64,000 nt of DNA from the NCBI GenBank assembly GCA_016716235.1, contig JADJWS010000001.1, forward strand, positions 2,108,001-2,172,000. Reading direction: 5' to 3'. The stretch's first letter is position 1. Each line of letters opens with the position of its first letter. The notes beneath the pieces were generated by a model. It saw nothing but the letters and a program-made list of their open reading frames with translations. It was not told where the DNA came from and made no database searches. The stretch is from Candidatus Defluviilinea gracilis (GTDB lineage: Bacteria; Chloroflexota; Anaerolineae; Anaerolineales; Villigracilaceae). The position numbers were made by a program, and so were the translations under genes. Below are positions 1 to 7,717 of the stretch, piece by piece.

Positions 1-152
1 CGGGCTTGCTCCACCTCCGCGTCGCTCGATAGGGTGGAGGGACAGTTCTGGGGCGCGTTTGATTCTTGTTCCGGGGTGGCGGGAATACGCAGAGCATTGC
101 ATGCAAGCGTCAGGAGAGCCATGCTGACCAGTAACACTTGGGTGTGTTTCAC
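1..152 (-). CDS. Lipoprotein, N-terminal part only (runs off the window)
   Basis: This is the beginning of a minus-strand gene whose remainder lies left of the window. Translation from a GTG at 152 gives a short basic n-region (MKHT), a hydrophobic stretch and a lipobox ending LLTLAC. A Ser/Thr/Pro-rich mature start follows, as expected for an exported, lipid-anchored protein. A GGAAAGGA ribosome-binding site precedes the GTG at good distance. The nearby ATG at 160 runs into a stop after three codons, so GTG is preferred. About 50 residues are visible, too few to assign a function. Confidence 0.6.
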   Translation of the reverse strand, partial: MKHTQVLLVSMALLTLACNALRIPATPEQESNAPQNCPSTLSSDAEVEQA

Positions 153-191
153 GCGATCATCCTTTCCGTCATTCCGAAAAAAGATATAACT

Positions 192-266
192 GGACTTACG
201 CAGTTGGCGGGCAGTTGTACTGCCGCCGCAGTGCAACTACGGCGCAACGGTTAAACTGCGTAAGCC
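192..266. repeat. MITE-like palindromic repeat, copy 1
   Basis: A 75-bp element starts with GGACTTACGCAGTT and ends with the near-complement AACTGCGTAAGCC, giving terminal inverted repeats of about 12 bp around a GC-rich core. A second copy with the same core lies at 12784-12860. It contains no coding capacity. A non-autonomous mobile element or a REP-like sequence are both possible. Confidence 0.6.
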
Positions 267-274
267 CTATATAA

Positions 275-307
275 AACAGGGATACGGATCGAATTCGCAT
301 CCCTGTT
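275..307 (-). terminator. Terminator after etfA
   Basis: The arms AACAGGGAT and ATCCCTGTT form a 9-bp stem. Read on the minus strand, the hairpin follows the etfA stop by a few bases and is followed by TTTTATAT. This fits a Rho-independent terminator of the etfBA operon. Confidence 0.6.
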
Positions 308-314
308 GATAATG

Positions 315-1328
315 CTACTTCCCCAACTTCTTCTTGAACGCTTCCGTCAACGCGGGGACGATCTGGAACAAGTCGCCGACCACGCCATAGCGCGCCACTT
401 TGAAGATCGGCGCGTCGGGGTCTTTGTTGATCGCCACGACCATCTTCGCCGAGCGGATTCCCGCGAGATGCTGGATCGCGCCAGAGATGCCGCAGGCGAT
501 GTACAGATCGGGCGCGACGACTTTACCCGTCTGCCCAACTTGATTCGAGTATGGGATGTAGCCCCCGTCCACTGCCGCGCGACTTGCGCCGACTGCGCCG
601 CCCAACACAGACGCAAGATCGCCAACCAACTTGAATCCTTGATGCGCGCGCCAAATTTCGGCTTGCTTGTCGTCGAGTCCAGCAGGCGGTTGCAGGGACG
701 GATTATTCGACACGCCGCGTCCGCCCGAGACGATGATGCCCGCGTCGTTGAGACTGACTCCAACATCCGCAACGCTGTAGCCTTCGACGGTTGTGAGCGC
801 GTCGGTCTTCGCTTCCACTTTTGTGATTGTCCCAGTTTTGCCAGCGACTTTTTCTGGCTTCGGAAATGCGCGTCCGCGTAACGTGATCAATTGCGGTTTT
901 GCGGAGGTAGTCACCTTCTCAAACAATTTTGCTTCGTAGATCGGACGTGTCACAACAATCGAATCGCCGTTCACTTCAACGGCGGTCGCGTCGGTGATGA
1001 CGTTGGTGTTCAAATCCACGGCCGACATGGCGGCGAACTCACGGGTGCGAGTCGTTGTGGGGAACAGAATCAGGTCGGGGGTCCGAGAAGAAGCGATGGC
1101 AGAGAGGGTCGAAGCGTACGTCTCAGCGCGAAAATCCAAAAGAGCCGAGTCGTCTGCAACGAGCGCGTCATCCGCGCCATATTCCAACGCGGCTTTCGCC
1201 ACATCATCCACGCCAGAACCAAAAACCAAAGCAGTCGTCGCGCCGAAACTTTTTGCGAGTCCCAACGCCTCCCACGATGTGGCTTGCGCTTCGCCTTTGA
1301 AGTGATCAATGTAAACAAAAATTTTCAT
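315..1328 (-). CDS. etfA: Electron transfer flavoprotein, alpha subunit
   Basis: The 337-residue product matches EtfA in length and layout. It has an N-terminal alpha/beta domain beginning MKIFVYIDHF and a C-terminal FAD-binding domain with the family signature region around LYIACGISGAIQHLAG and VAINKDPDAPIF. EtfA holds FAD and, with EtfB, passes electrons from acyl-CoA or other dehydrogenases to a quinone oxidoreductase or a bifurcating partner in the cytoplasm. Its ATG overlaps the etfB stop in an ATGA arrangement, so the two are translationally coupled. No dehydrogenase gene lies beside the pair in this window, so the electron donor is not known from context. Confidence 0.95.
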   Translation of the reverse strand: MKIFVYIDHFKGEAQATSWEALGLAKSFGATTALVFGSGVDDVAKAALEYGADDALVADDSALLDFRAETYASTLSAIASSRTPDLILFPTTTRTREFAAMSAVDLNTNVITDATAVEVNGDSIVVTRPIYEAKLFEKVTTSAKPQLITLRGRAFPKPEKVAGKTGTITKVEAKTDALTTVEGYSVADVGVSLNDAGIIVSGGRGVSNNPSLQPPAGLDDKQAEIWRAHQGFKLVGDLASVLGGAVGASRAAVDGGYIPYSNQVGQTGKVVAPDLYIACGISGAIQHLAGIRSAKMVVAINKDPDAPIFKVARYGVVGDLFQIVPALTEAFKKKLGK

Positions 1329-2095
1329 AACACTTTCTCCGCGATGAGTTTGTCGGCAAGTTTGTCGGCGATCTCGGCGGGGCTTTCGCCCGAAATAATT
1401 TCCACCGACGTGTCGCGCGCGGGCGGGTTCATCAACTCACTGCGTTTGATGATCGCATCGGGCGCGGCGATTCCCAGATCGCTCAACGACCACACGGGGA
1501 TCTCGGCTTTCGACGCTTTGCGAATTCCCATGAACGACGGATAGCGCGGCTCGCCGATGCTTTGCACAACGCTGATGACTGCGGGCAGATTCGCTTTGAC
1601 AGTTTGCCTGCCCTCTTCGATGACTCGTTCAACAGTCACGCTTCTTTCTTGGACTTTGATCTGCCCCGCCAACCCCAGCAGTGACCACCCTAAAGCGCGC
1701 GCCGTCTGCGCGGACGTGAGTCCTGAACCGTTGTCGAGCGTTTGCCGCCCGAACACGACCATGTCCACGCTGCCGATCTTTTGGATCGCCGCGGCAAGGA
1801 CACGCGCCGCGCCAACTGTATCTAAATTATTTAACGCGGGGTCTGAGACGAGAATAGCATCGTCCGCGCCCATTGCGAGCGCGTGCTTCAACGCCTCCTT
1901 CGCGGATTCGGGTCCGATGCACAACGCGGTGACTGTGCCGTTTGTCGCTTCCTTCTGCTGAAGCGCGCCTTCCACCGCGTACTCGTCAAATGGATTGATG
2001 ACCAGCGGCGAGTCGCCTGTGTTGATTTGCCCATTCTCGGCTTTGATCTTCGCTTCCGAGTCTGGGACTTGTTTGATACATGCGATGATTTTCAA
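1325..2095 (-). CDS. etfB: Electron transfer flavoprotein, beta subunit
   Basis: The 256-residue product begins KIIACIKQVPDSEAKI and contains the GRQTLDNGSGLTSAQTA segment typical of EtfB, the AMP- or FAD-binding partner of EtfA. The start is a TTG at 2095 preceded by AGGAG six bases upstream; no better ATG exists. It is the first gene of the etfBA operon and overlaps etfA by four bases. Gene order (beta then alpha) and length are standard. Confidence 0.95.
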   Translation of the reverse strand: MKIIACIKQVPDSEAKIKAENGQINTGDSPLVINPFDEYAVEGALQQKEATNGTVTALCIGPESAKEALKHALAMGADDAILVSDPALNNLDTVGAARVLAAAIQKIGSVDMVVFGRQTLDNGSGLTSAQTARALGWSLLGLAGQIKVQERSVTVERVIEEGRQTVKANLPAVISVVQSIGEPRYPSFMGIRKASKAEIPVWSLSDLGIAAPDAIIKRSELMNPPARDTSVEIISGESPAEIADKLADKLIAEKVL

Positions 2096-2156
2096 TTGTG
2101 ACTCCTGAAATTATGATTTCTTGTTATCCGCCTTGCGCAGAGCGTCGCGGTAAGCG

Positions 2157-2267
2157 CTATAAGTATTCAACGTGATTTACCAGTTCCTCTTCGGTCATTG
2201 TTTCTGCAATCAAAACCAAGCCCTCGATGTTTTGGCGCATGGGCGTTCTTTGATGGGCATAAGCGAT
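2157..2267 (-). pseudogene. Remnant of a DUF5615-like toxin partner
   Basis: Immediately after the DUF433 gene, one minus-strand frame encodes about 36 residues ending IEGLVLIAETMTEEELVNHV and a stop, with no proper start. DUF433 genes are usually followed by a gene for a DUF5615 (PIN-like) protein, and this tail resembles the C-terminus of such proteins. I read it as the 3' end of a partner whose front was deleted. The resemblance is from memory of the family and could be coincidental. Confidence 0.4.
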
Positions 2268-2572
2268 TAATTGCCATCGAGTTTCTTCTTCAACTTCGAT
2301 GGATACAGTTTCTTCATCTCCTCAACGAATTTTTCACCTTCTACGATGGATTTGTCAACTTCTTCTTTGTGGTCGTGATAGTAGGCGAGCGCGGCATAAA
2401 CATCTGCAAGGCTCAGATTATAGTCTTCGGCAATTTTTTCTACACTGTAGCCCATTTCGTTATGCCAAATGACCACATTCTGCACCGAGATGCGATGACC
2501 CGCAATACGCGGCTTTCCGCCCATGACGCCAGGCGTGATTTCTATATGTTCATCAAGAGTTTTGAGTACCAT
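2267..2572 (-). CDS. DUF433 domain protein (antitoxin-like)
   Basis: This 101-residue protein contains the DUF433 core: ITPGVMGGKPRIAGHRISVQ, then a helix-turn-helix-like stretch with YSVEKIAEDYNLSLADVYAA. DUF433 proteins resemble VapB45-type antitoxins and are normally encoded directly upstream of a PIN-like toxin. Here only a short remnant of such a partner follows, so the antitoxin may now be an orphan. AGGAG lies just upstream of the ATG. The C-terminus is Lys-rich. Confidence 0.8.
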   Translation of the reverse strand: MVLKTLDEHIEITPGVMGGKPRIAGHRISVQNVVIWHNEMGYSVEKIAEDYNLSLADVYAALAYYHDHKEEVDKSIVEGEKFVEEMKKLYPSKLKKKLDGN

Positions 2573-2591
2573 TCGGGACTCCTTTTTATGC

Positions 2592-2876
2592 TTACTTAAT
2601 TATAAACGTCATCACCATAAACAGTAGATATACCAACCCGCCCGCCGCGGCGATCAAGTTGGCTGTCCCATCGAACGACGGATTAATCCCTCGCAGGAAG
2701 AAATTCACCGCCAACAGGAGCCACGTCAGCGCGTGACCCCAGCGGATAATGAAATATCGAAAGCCCGGCGCGGCTGGAATCTTTGTATGCGGTCCTACGA
2801 AAACCCACACGATTGCCAAAATCATGGCAAGCCCTGCCCACAGAAACCACGGCTGGTTGAGAAAGCCTCGGATCAT
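2592..2876 (-). CDS. Small membrane protein, three predicted helices
   Basis: The 94-residue product has three hydrophobic segments: about residues 9-27 (FLWAGLAMILAIVWVFVG), 45-62 (GHALTWLLLAVNFFL) and 73-93. It belongs to no family I recognise. Its ATG overlaps the stop of the upstream gene by four bases, so the pair is probably cotranscribed and translationally coupled. It is probably an integral membrane protein of unknown role. Confidence 0.65.
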   Translation of the reverse strand: MIRGFLNQPWFLWAGLAMILAIVWVFVGPHTKIPAAPGFRYFIIRWGHALTWLLLAVNFFLRGINPSFDGTANLIAAAGGLVYLLFMVMTFIIK

Positions 2877-3268
2877 TGAATGCTCGTAAAACTGATCAGT
2901 TTTCCCGTTCTCAGATCTAATTCGCAGGCGTGACCGTGTACCGTGTAGGCGGAAAATGTCTCGCCGTCTTCATTCAGTTTGACGCGCGAAAAGCACGTAT
3001 TTCCTTCTGGGGTTTCGGCTTTCCAGAGGATCTTTCCGTTTGGGGCAACCAGATACATGTTGGATTCGCCGTGCGGGTACCCGCTCGAACTTTCGAGCAC
3101 CAGGAAGCCCATCGTCAACTGGATGGTCTTGTCGATCTTTGTATAAAGAGGTTGAATATCCATTTTAGCTGTTGCGCCGATTACCAGCGCTTCATGAAAG
3201 TTCAGGCGACAGTTCGATTTGCCAAACAAAGCGTGTTGCCTGCCTTGACGCAGTGTAACCGCGTCCAT
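2873..3268 (-). CDS. Hypothetical protein
   Basis: The 131-residue product has no recognised domain. The second half (SNMYLVAPNGKILWKAETPE, followed by a Cys-containing strand and HGHACELDLRTGKLI) has beta-propeller-blade-like wording, such as NGKILWK, typical of PQQ- or WD-like repeats, but only one or two blades are present. A minus-strand TATAAT at 3291-3296 sits 22 bases before the ATG at 3268, which supports that start. An internal ATG at 3163 is an alternative. It is coupled to the membrane protein downstream. Confidence 0.55.
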   Translation of the reverse strand: MDAVTLRQGRQHALFGKSNCRLNFHEALVIGATAKMDIQPLYTKIDKTIQLTMGFLVLESSSGYPHGESNMYLVAPNGKILWKAETPEGNTCFSRVKLNEDGETFSAYTVHGHACELDLRTGKLISFTSIQ

Positions 3269-3290
3269 GACCTATTTTCGTGATTTACCG

Positions 3291-3296
3291 ATTATA
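3291..3296 (-). promoter_or_regulatory. -10 box for the 2592-3268 gene pair
   Basis: A perfect TATAAT on the minus strand lies 22 bases upstream of the ATG at 3268. No convincing -35 is visible. Confidence 0.4.
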
Positions 3297-3407
3297 CCTT
3301 GTGGCTTTAGCGCCTAACGCCGATTTTCATTGTTAGACCCTGACAGAAATATGATTGGAACACAGGCATTTCTTGTTCTTGAAAATTTCGGAAGTCATTT
3401 TTCCCCA

Positions 3408-3416
3408 TGATATACT
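3408..3416 (+). promoter_or_regulatory. Extended -10 promoter for the MFS transporter
   Basis: TGATATACT matches the extended -10 form TGnTATAAT with one mismatch and lies 46 bases upstream of the ATG at 3463. No -35 at normal spacing is seen. Confidence 0.4.
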
Positions 3417-3462
3417 TGCGCGAAATGTAAGACAATTTCATATCGCCGAGGAGGAAGGACAG

Positions 3463-4797
3463 ATGACAGACACAATTCCGCAGGTCAAATCCACGAAGCG
3501 CGAGCGGGTGGCGTGGTACTTGTACGATTTCGGAAATTCCGCGTACGCTTCGGTTGTACTTCTGGCAGTCTATTCCGCGTACTTCAAGAACCAGGTGGTG
3601 GGCGGCGCGGAAGGTTCGCGCTTGTGGGGCTTGAGCATCTCGGTCGCGATGATCATCGTTGCCATTGCCGCGCCGATCATGGGGGCAATCGCCGATTATT
3701 CGGGCGCGAAGAAAAAATTCCTGTTCTTTTTCACGGCGCTCTCGGTTGTGTTCACCGCTTTATTATTCTTCACCCAAAAAGGGACGATTGCGATCGCGAT
3801 CCTCTTTTTCCTTTTATCGGAACTGGGCTATCGCGCCGCGCAAGTTTTCTACGACGCGCTCCTGCCTGAGATCGCCGCCCCCGAAGAGACGGGTCGCATC
3901 GCTGGGACGGGCTGGGCGATTGGCTCGGCGGGCGGTATCGTCATCCTACTCCTCATCCTCCCGCCGATTCTGATGACCGACAGCGACCTGCTCGTGGTGC
4001 GCGGCACGCTGGTTGTCACCGCGATCTTTTTCGCGCTGGCTTCCATCCCCATCTTCCGCTGGTTGAAGGAACGCGCCCAGCCGCAGGCTTTGCCCGCAGG
4101 CGAGAACTATATCAGCATCGCGTTCAAGCAACTGAGCGGGACCATCAAAGCCGCGCGCGGTTTCAAAGAGTTCCTCAAGTTCATGCTCGCCTATTTGATT
4201 TATAACGAAGGCGTGATCATCGCGCTCGATTTCGCCGCGATCCTCGGCGCGGTGTTGTTCGGTCTGGAACAGACGGGCTTGATCATCTTCTTCATCGTCG
4301 TGCAGGCGACCAACGTGGTCGGCGCGTTGCTCTTTGGAAACCTGCAAGATAAACTGGGCGGCAAAAAAGCGTTGACGCTTTCGATCTTTCTGATGGCGGC
4401 TTGTATCGGCGCGATGTACTTCGCCCAAAACCAGACGCACTTCTTCATCATCGGCGCGTTCATCGGTGCGGCAATGGCGGGCGTGCAATCGGTCAGCCGC
4501 GCGATGGTCGCCACGTTCAGCCCGCAGGGAAAGAGCGGCGAATTTTTCGGCTTCTTCGCGCTGACGGGGCGCACCTCTTCGTTCATCGGTCCCGCCATCT
4601 TCGGCTGGCTCGCGGCGGAGTTGACCATCTGGTATCAGTCGCAGGGGCAGGCGGCGTTGGTGGCTGAACAATCGGGTCACAGGCTCGCGCTTCTTTCGAT
4701 TGCCGTGTTCCTCTTCGCTGGCTGGGCGCTGATGTTGCGCGTCAACGAAACGAAAGCCCGCGAAATGGCGACGTTATCTACAAACTCGGCGGAGTAA
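3463..4797 (+). CDS. MFS transporter, UMF1/Atg22-like
   Basis: The 444-residue product has about 12 hydrophobic segments. It opens with the YLYDFGNSAYASVVLLAVYS signature typical of the UMF1 (Atg22-like) branch of the major facilitator superfamily. Members export or take up amino acids or small solutes across the cytoplasmic membrane; the substrate cannot be read from sequence. The ATG at 3463 has a strong GAGGAGGAAGGA ribosome-binding site and is preferred to the upstream in-frame ATG at 3355, which would add 36 unlikely residues. It is monocistronic, ending at a hairpin repeat. Confidence 0.85.
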   Translation: MTDTIPQVKSTKRERVAWYLYDFGNSAYASVVLLAVYSAYFKNQVVGGAEGSRLWGLSISVAMIIVAIAAPIMGAIADYSGAKKKFLFFFTALSVVFTALLFFTQKGTIAIAILFFLLSELGYRAAQVFYDALLPEIAAPEETGRIAGTGWAIGSAGGIVILLLILPPILMTDSDLLVVRGTLVVTAIFFALASIPIFRWLKERAQPQALPAGENYISIAFKQLSGTIKAARGFKEFLKFMLAYLIYNEGVIIALDFAAILGAVLFGLEQTGLIIFFIVVQATNVVGALLFGNLQDKLGGKKALTLSIFLMAACIGAMYFAQNQTHFFIIGAFIGAAMAGVQSVSRAMVATFSPQGKSGEFFGFFALTGRTSSFIGPAIFGWLAAELTIWYQSQGQAALVAEQSGHRLALLSIAVFLFAGWALMLRVNETKAREMATLSTNSAE

Positions 4798-4801
4798 TGC
4801 C

Positions 4802-4891
4802 AATTCATAATTGGACGCGGATAAACGCGGAAGAACGCGGATATTAGAAAAATCTCCGCGTAAATCTGCGCTCGTCAGCGTCCAATGAATT
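4802..4891. repeat. GGACGCGG-type palindromic intergenic repeat
   Basis: AATTCATAATTGGACGC at one end pairs with GCGTCCAATGAATT at the other around ACGCGG-rich sequence. Related copies occur at 6763-6937, 7405-7699 and 62090-62181. It contains no gene and may form a hairpin after the MFS transporter gene. Confidence 0.7.
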
Positions 4892-4894
4892 AAC

Positions 4895-5716
4895 ATGACC
4901 CTAAAAACCATCATCATCACTGGCGCCGCCAGCGGAATCGGCAGGCATTGGGCGGAAGCCCTCTCGAAAAAAATCGGCGAGTATCAATTGGTACTCGCCG
5001 ATTCAAATATGGATGGACTGCGTTCTGTGTTCGCGCCCAATGAACAAATGATTTTGTGCGCGCTCGATATTCGCTCAGCCGAACAATGGCAGGCGCTCAT
5101 CGAAGAGACGTTGAAGCGCTTCGGGCGCGTGGATTATCTGTTCAACATCGCGGGGGCGAATCGTCCGCTGTTTTTGCGCGACCAGCCGCTCGACGCGATA
5201 GACCGCGTGATTGACATCAACCTCAAGGGCGCGTTGATCGGGATGAAACTCGTCGGCGAGATCATGCTCAAACAGAAGGCGGGGCACATCATCAATGTCG
5301 CTTCACTGGCGGGAGTCTCGCCCACGCCTGGCAACGCGCTCTACTCGGCGGCGAAGGGCGGCTTGCGAAACGCTTCGATTGCAACGGCGATTGAATGGAG
5401 GCGGATGGGAGTCGCGGTGACGGTCATCTCGCCCGATCTGGTGGATACGCCCGTGCTGACGGAACGCCTCGAGTCGGCGGGGGAGGAGGCCGCGCTTGCG
5501 TTTAGCGGCGCCACGCTGACAGTGTTCGACCTGGAGCGCGCCTTCTGGAAAGCCATGCGCGATAAGCCGCTTGAACTCAACCTCCCGCGCTGGCGCGGCT
5601 GGCTGACGAAGTTGAATCATGCCAACCCGTCGCTCATGCTCTGGCTGTACGAATCCATGAAGCGGCGCGGCATGAAGCGCTTGGAAAAGATGCGAAATGA
5701 GCGAAACCGCGCGTAA
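4895..5716 (+). CDS. Short-chain dehydrogenase/reductase
   Basis: The 273-residue product is a classical SDR. It has the nucleotide-binding TGAASGIG motif near residue 10, the NIAGA motif (NNAG-like) and the catalytic YSAAK (Tyr-Lys) preceded by a Ser in NVASLAGVS. These enzymes use NAD(P)H to oxidise or reduce alcohols and ketones in the cytoplasm; the substrate is unknown. The C-terminal region (WRGWLTKLNHANPSLMLWLY) could associate with membrane lipid. The next gene is another Rossmann-fold enzyme. The ribosome-binding site is weak. Confidence 0.85.
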   Translation: MTLKTIIITGAASGIGRHWAEALSKKIGEYQLVLADSNMDGLRSVFAPNEQMILCALDIRSAEQWQALIEETLKRFGRVDYLFNIAGANRPLFLRDQPLDAIDRVIDINLKGALIGMKLVGEIMLKQKAGHIINVASLAGVSPTPGNALYSAAKGGLRNASIATAIEWRRMGVAVTVISPDLVDTPVLTERLESAGEEAALAFSGATLTVFDLERAFWKAMRDKPLELNLPRWRGWLTKLNHANPSLMLWLYESMKRRGMKRLEKMRNERNRA

Positions 5717-5719
5717 TCG

Positions 5720-5764
5720 GCGTTCTCTAACGCCGATGGTATATCAGTGCGCGTTAGAGAACGC
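5720..5764. repeat. Inverted repeat between SDR and epimerase genes
   Basis: GCGTTCTCTAACGC (5720-5733) is perfectly complementary to GCGTTAGAGAACGC (5751-5764), a 14-bp stem with a 17-base loop. Each arm also has GCGTT/AACGC symmetry. There is no U-tract, so it is more likely a mobile hairpin repeat or mRNA stabiliser than a terminator. Confidence 0.6.
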
Positions 5765-5785
5765 GCGCTACGCATATATTTGAAT

Positions 5786-6784
5786 ATGAAAACGACTCGT
5801 TATCAAAAAATCTTCATCACGGGCGCGTTGGGCTTTGTCGGGCGCGCGCTGGCGGAACAGTATCGCGCATTGGGCGCAGAGACTTGCGGACTGGACATCC
5901 GCGCCGATGCCGCTTTGAACATCGTCGCGGGCGACGTATCGAAGCCAGAACGTTGGCAATCCGCGCTGACTGACTGCGACCTTGTCATCCACACCGCCGC
6001 GATTGTGAGCAACAATGTGGCGCGGGAAGAAGCGTGGCGGGTGAATGTGTTGGGGACGCGGCGCGTGTTGGAGGCGGCGATCCGCGCGGGAGCGAAACGC
6101 TTCGTCCATGTTTCATCGCTCGCCGCCATGCGTTTCAATATCGAGGATCGCGCCGACGAGTCCGCACCGATCATGCCGACGGGCAACCCGTATGTGGATA
6201 CGAAGATCGCCAGCGAACACGTCGTCCTGGCGGCGCACGCGAAAGGCGCGATGACTTGTACGATCATCCGCCCCGCCGATATTTACGGACCTGGCTCGCG
6301 CCCGTGGACGGTGATCCCCGTGCAGATGATTCAAAAGGGATTGTTCCTCCTGCCCGCGCATGGACAGGGAATCTTCCGCGCCATTTACATTGACGATTTG
6401 GTGAACGGCATCATGCTTGCGGCGGAAAGGGACGAAGGCATGGGTCAAATTTTCATCCTCGGCGGCGAAGAGACCATCACTTGCGAAACTTTCTTCGGGC
6501 ATTATTATCGCATGTTGGGGAAGGGCAGTCCGCGTGTGATGAGTACCTCGTCCGCGATTGCCATTGCCGAGATTGGGCGTATCATCTTCAAATTGCTCGG
6601 CAAACCCACCGAACTCGGGCGCGGCGCGATGGAAATGCTCTCGAAGAAAAACACCGTCTCGAATCAAAAAGCGCATGACCTGCTCGGCTGGCAGGCGCAA
6701 GTGAGTTTGGAAGAAGGGATGAAGCGGACGGAAGTTTGGTTGCGGGAACAGGGAATCAAAAGGGACGCAGACGAGCGCGGATGA
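5786..6784 (+). CDS. NAD-dependent epimerase/dehydratase (extended SDR)
   Basis: This 332-residue extended SDR has the TGALGFVG Rossmann motif, a conserved VIHTAAIVSNN segment and the catalytic YVDTK (YxxxK). It resembles the 3-beta-hydroxysteroid dehydrogenase/nucleoside-sugar epimerase branch. The substrate could be a sugar nucleotide or a sterol-like lipid. I start at the ATG at 5786; the upstream GTG at 5747 would begin inside the hairpin. The last eight residues (KRDADERG) are encoded by the start of a GGACGC-type repeat, so the original C-terminus has been replaced or extended. Confidence 0.8.
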   Translation: MKTTRYQKIFITGALGFVGRALAEQYRALGAETCGLDIRADAALNIVAGDVSKPERWQSALTDCDLVIHTAAIVSNNVAREEAWRVNVLGTRRVLEAAIRAGAKRFVHVSSLAAMRFNIEDRADESAPIMPTGNPYVDTKIASEHVVLAAHAKGAMTCTIIRPADIYGPGSRPWTVIPVQMIQKGLFLLPAHGQGIFRAIYIDDLVNGIMLAAERDEGMGQIFILGGEETITCETFFGHYYRMLGKGSPRVMSTSSAIAIAEIGRIIFKLLGKPTELGRGAMEMLSKKNTVSNQKAHDLLGWQAQVSLEEGMKRTEVWLREQGIKRDADERG

Positions 6785-6937
6785 ACGCGGAGAAAGAGAA
6801 AAGAAAGAATCCGCGTAGTCAGCGTTTATCCGCGTCCAACAAAAAGGTATCATTGGTCAAATGGGACGCGGACGAGCGCAGATGAACTCGGAAGAAGAAA
6901 AAGAAAAATTCCGCGTATTCAGCGTTTATCTGCGTCC
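6763..6937. repeat. Two GGACGCGG-type repeats upstream of the GxxExxY gene
   Basis: Two copies (6763-6838 and 6864-6937) run from GGACGC(G/A)GACGAGCGC to CAGCGTTTAT(C)CGCGTCC with complementary ends. The first begins inside the end of the epimerase gene and supplies its stop codon. Confidence 0.75.
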
Positions 6938-6987
6938 GATAAATCACCTTGTTGAATTTCATAAGGCTCGATCATGAAAGGATGAAC

Positions 6988-7398
6988 ATGGTAACTCAAA
7001 TTGATCTTAAGCACAGGGATATCACAGATAAGATACTGCACGCGTTTTTCAAAGTGGTTTACCCACAATTGGGCTATGGATTCCTTGAAAAAGTTTACGA
7101 AAATGCGATGGTGATTGCCCTAACTGCAATGGGATTGAAGGTTCAACAACAGGTGAAAATTTCTGTATATTTTCAAGAGCAGATTGTTGGCGAATATTTT
7201 GCAGACCTGCTTGTTGAGGATGTTGTGATTGTGGAGTTGAAAGCGGCAAGCCGTCTTTTGTTGGAGCATGAAGCTCAACTTTTGAATTACCTGCGAGCTA
7301 CGCCTTATGAAGTGGGTCTCTTGCTCAACTTCGGTCCAAAACCCACATTTGCCCGAAAAGCGTATGATAATGAGCGCAAGACTCCAACGTGGAAATAA
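6988..7398 (+). CDS. GxxExxY protein (PD-(D/E)xK nuclease-like)
   Basis: The 136-residue product carries the diagnostic GFLEKVY (GxxExxY) motif. It continues with GEYFADLLVEDVVIVELKA, which fits the D...ExK arrangement of a PD-(D/E)xK nuclease fold. The biochemical role of the family is unknown; many copies per genome are known in several phyla. The ATG at 6988 has GAAAGGAT upstream; the in-frame ATG at 6982 lacks one. The gene is AT-richer than its neighbours and is bracketed by five copies of the same short palindromic repeat, suggesting that gene and repeats spread together. Confidence 0.85.
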   Translation: MVTQIDLKHRDITDKILHAFFKVVYPQLGYGFLEKVYENAMVIALTAMGLKVQQQVKISVYFQEQIVGEYFADLLVEDVVIVELKAASRLLLEHEAQLLNYLRATPYEVGLLLNFGPKPTFARKAYDNERKTPTWK

Positions 7399-7404
7399 TC
7401 AATA

Positions 7405-7699
7405 GGACGCGGACGAGCAGGATGAACGCGGAAGAAAAAGAAAAAAACTCCGCACGCTTCGCAGTCAGCGTTTATCCGCGTCCAATTAAAAAGGAAGCAA
7501 TTATCAAATGAGACGCGGACGAGCAAGATGAACGCGGAAGAAAAAGAAAAAACTCCGCACGCTTCGCAGTCAGCGTTTATCCGCGTCCAATTAAAAAGGA
7601 AGCAATTATCAAGTGGGACGCGGGCGAGCAGGATGAACGCGGAGAAAGAGAAAAGAAAAAAAACTCCGCACGCTTCGCAATCAGCGTTTATCCGCGTCC
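7405..7699. repeat. Three tandem GGACGCGG-type repeats
   Basis: Three near-identical copies lie at 7405-7482, 7510-7588 and 7616-7699, separated by AATTAAAAAGGA-like spacers. Each is an imperfect palindrome. They fill the 319-bp gap between the GxxExxY gene and the ThDP enzyme. The last spacer provides the AAGGAG ribosome-binding site of the next gene. I see no gene in this gap. Confidence 0.8.
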
Positions 7700-7717
7700 A
7701 ATTAAAAAGGAGACAAC

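Noticed and set aside
6949..6987. Upstream TTG start for the GxxExxY protein
   Set aside because: It lies directly after the repeat, without a ribosome-binding site; the ATG at 6988 has GAAAGGAT.
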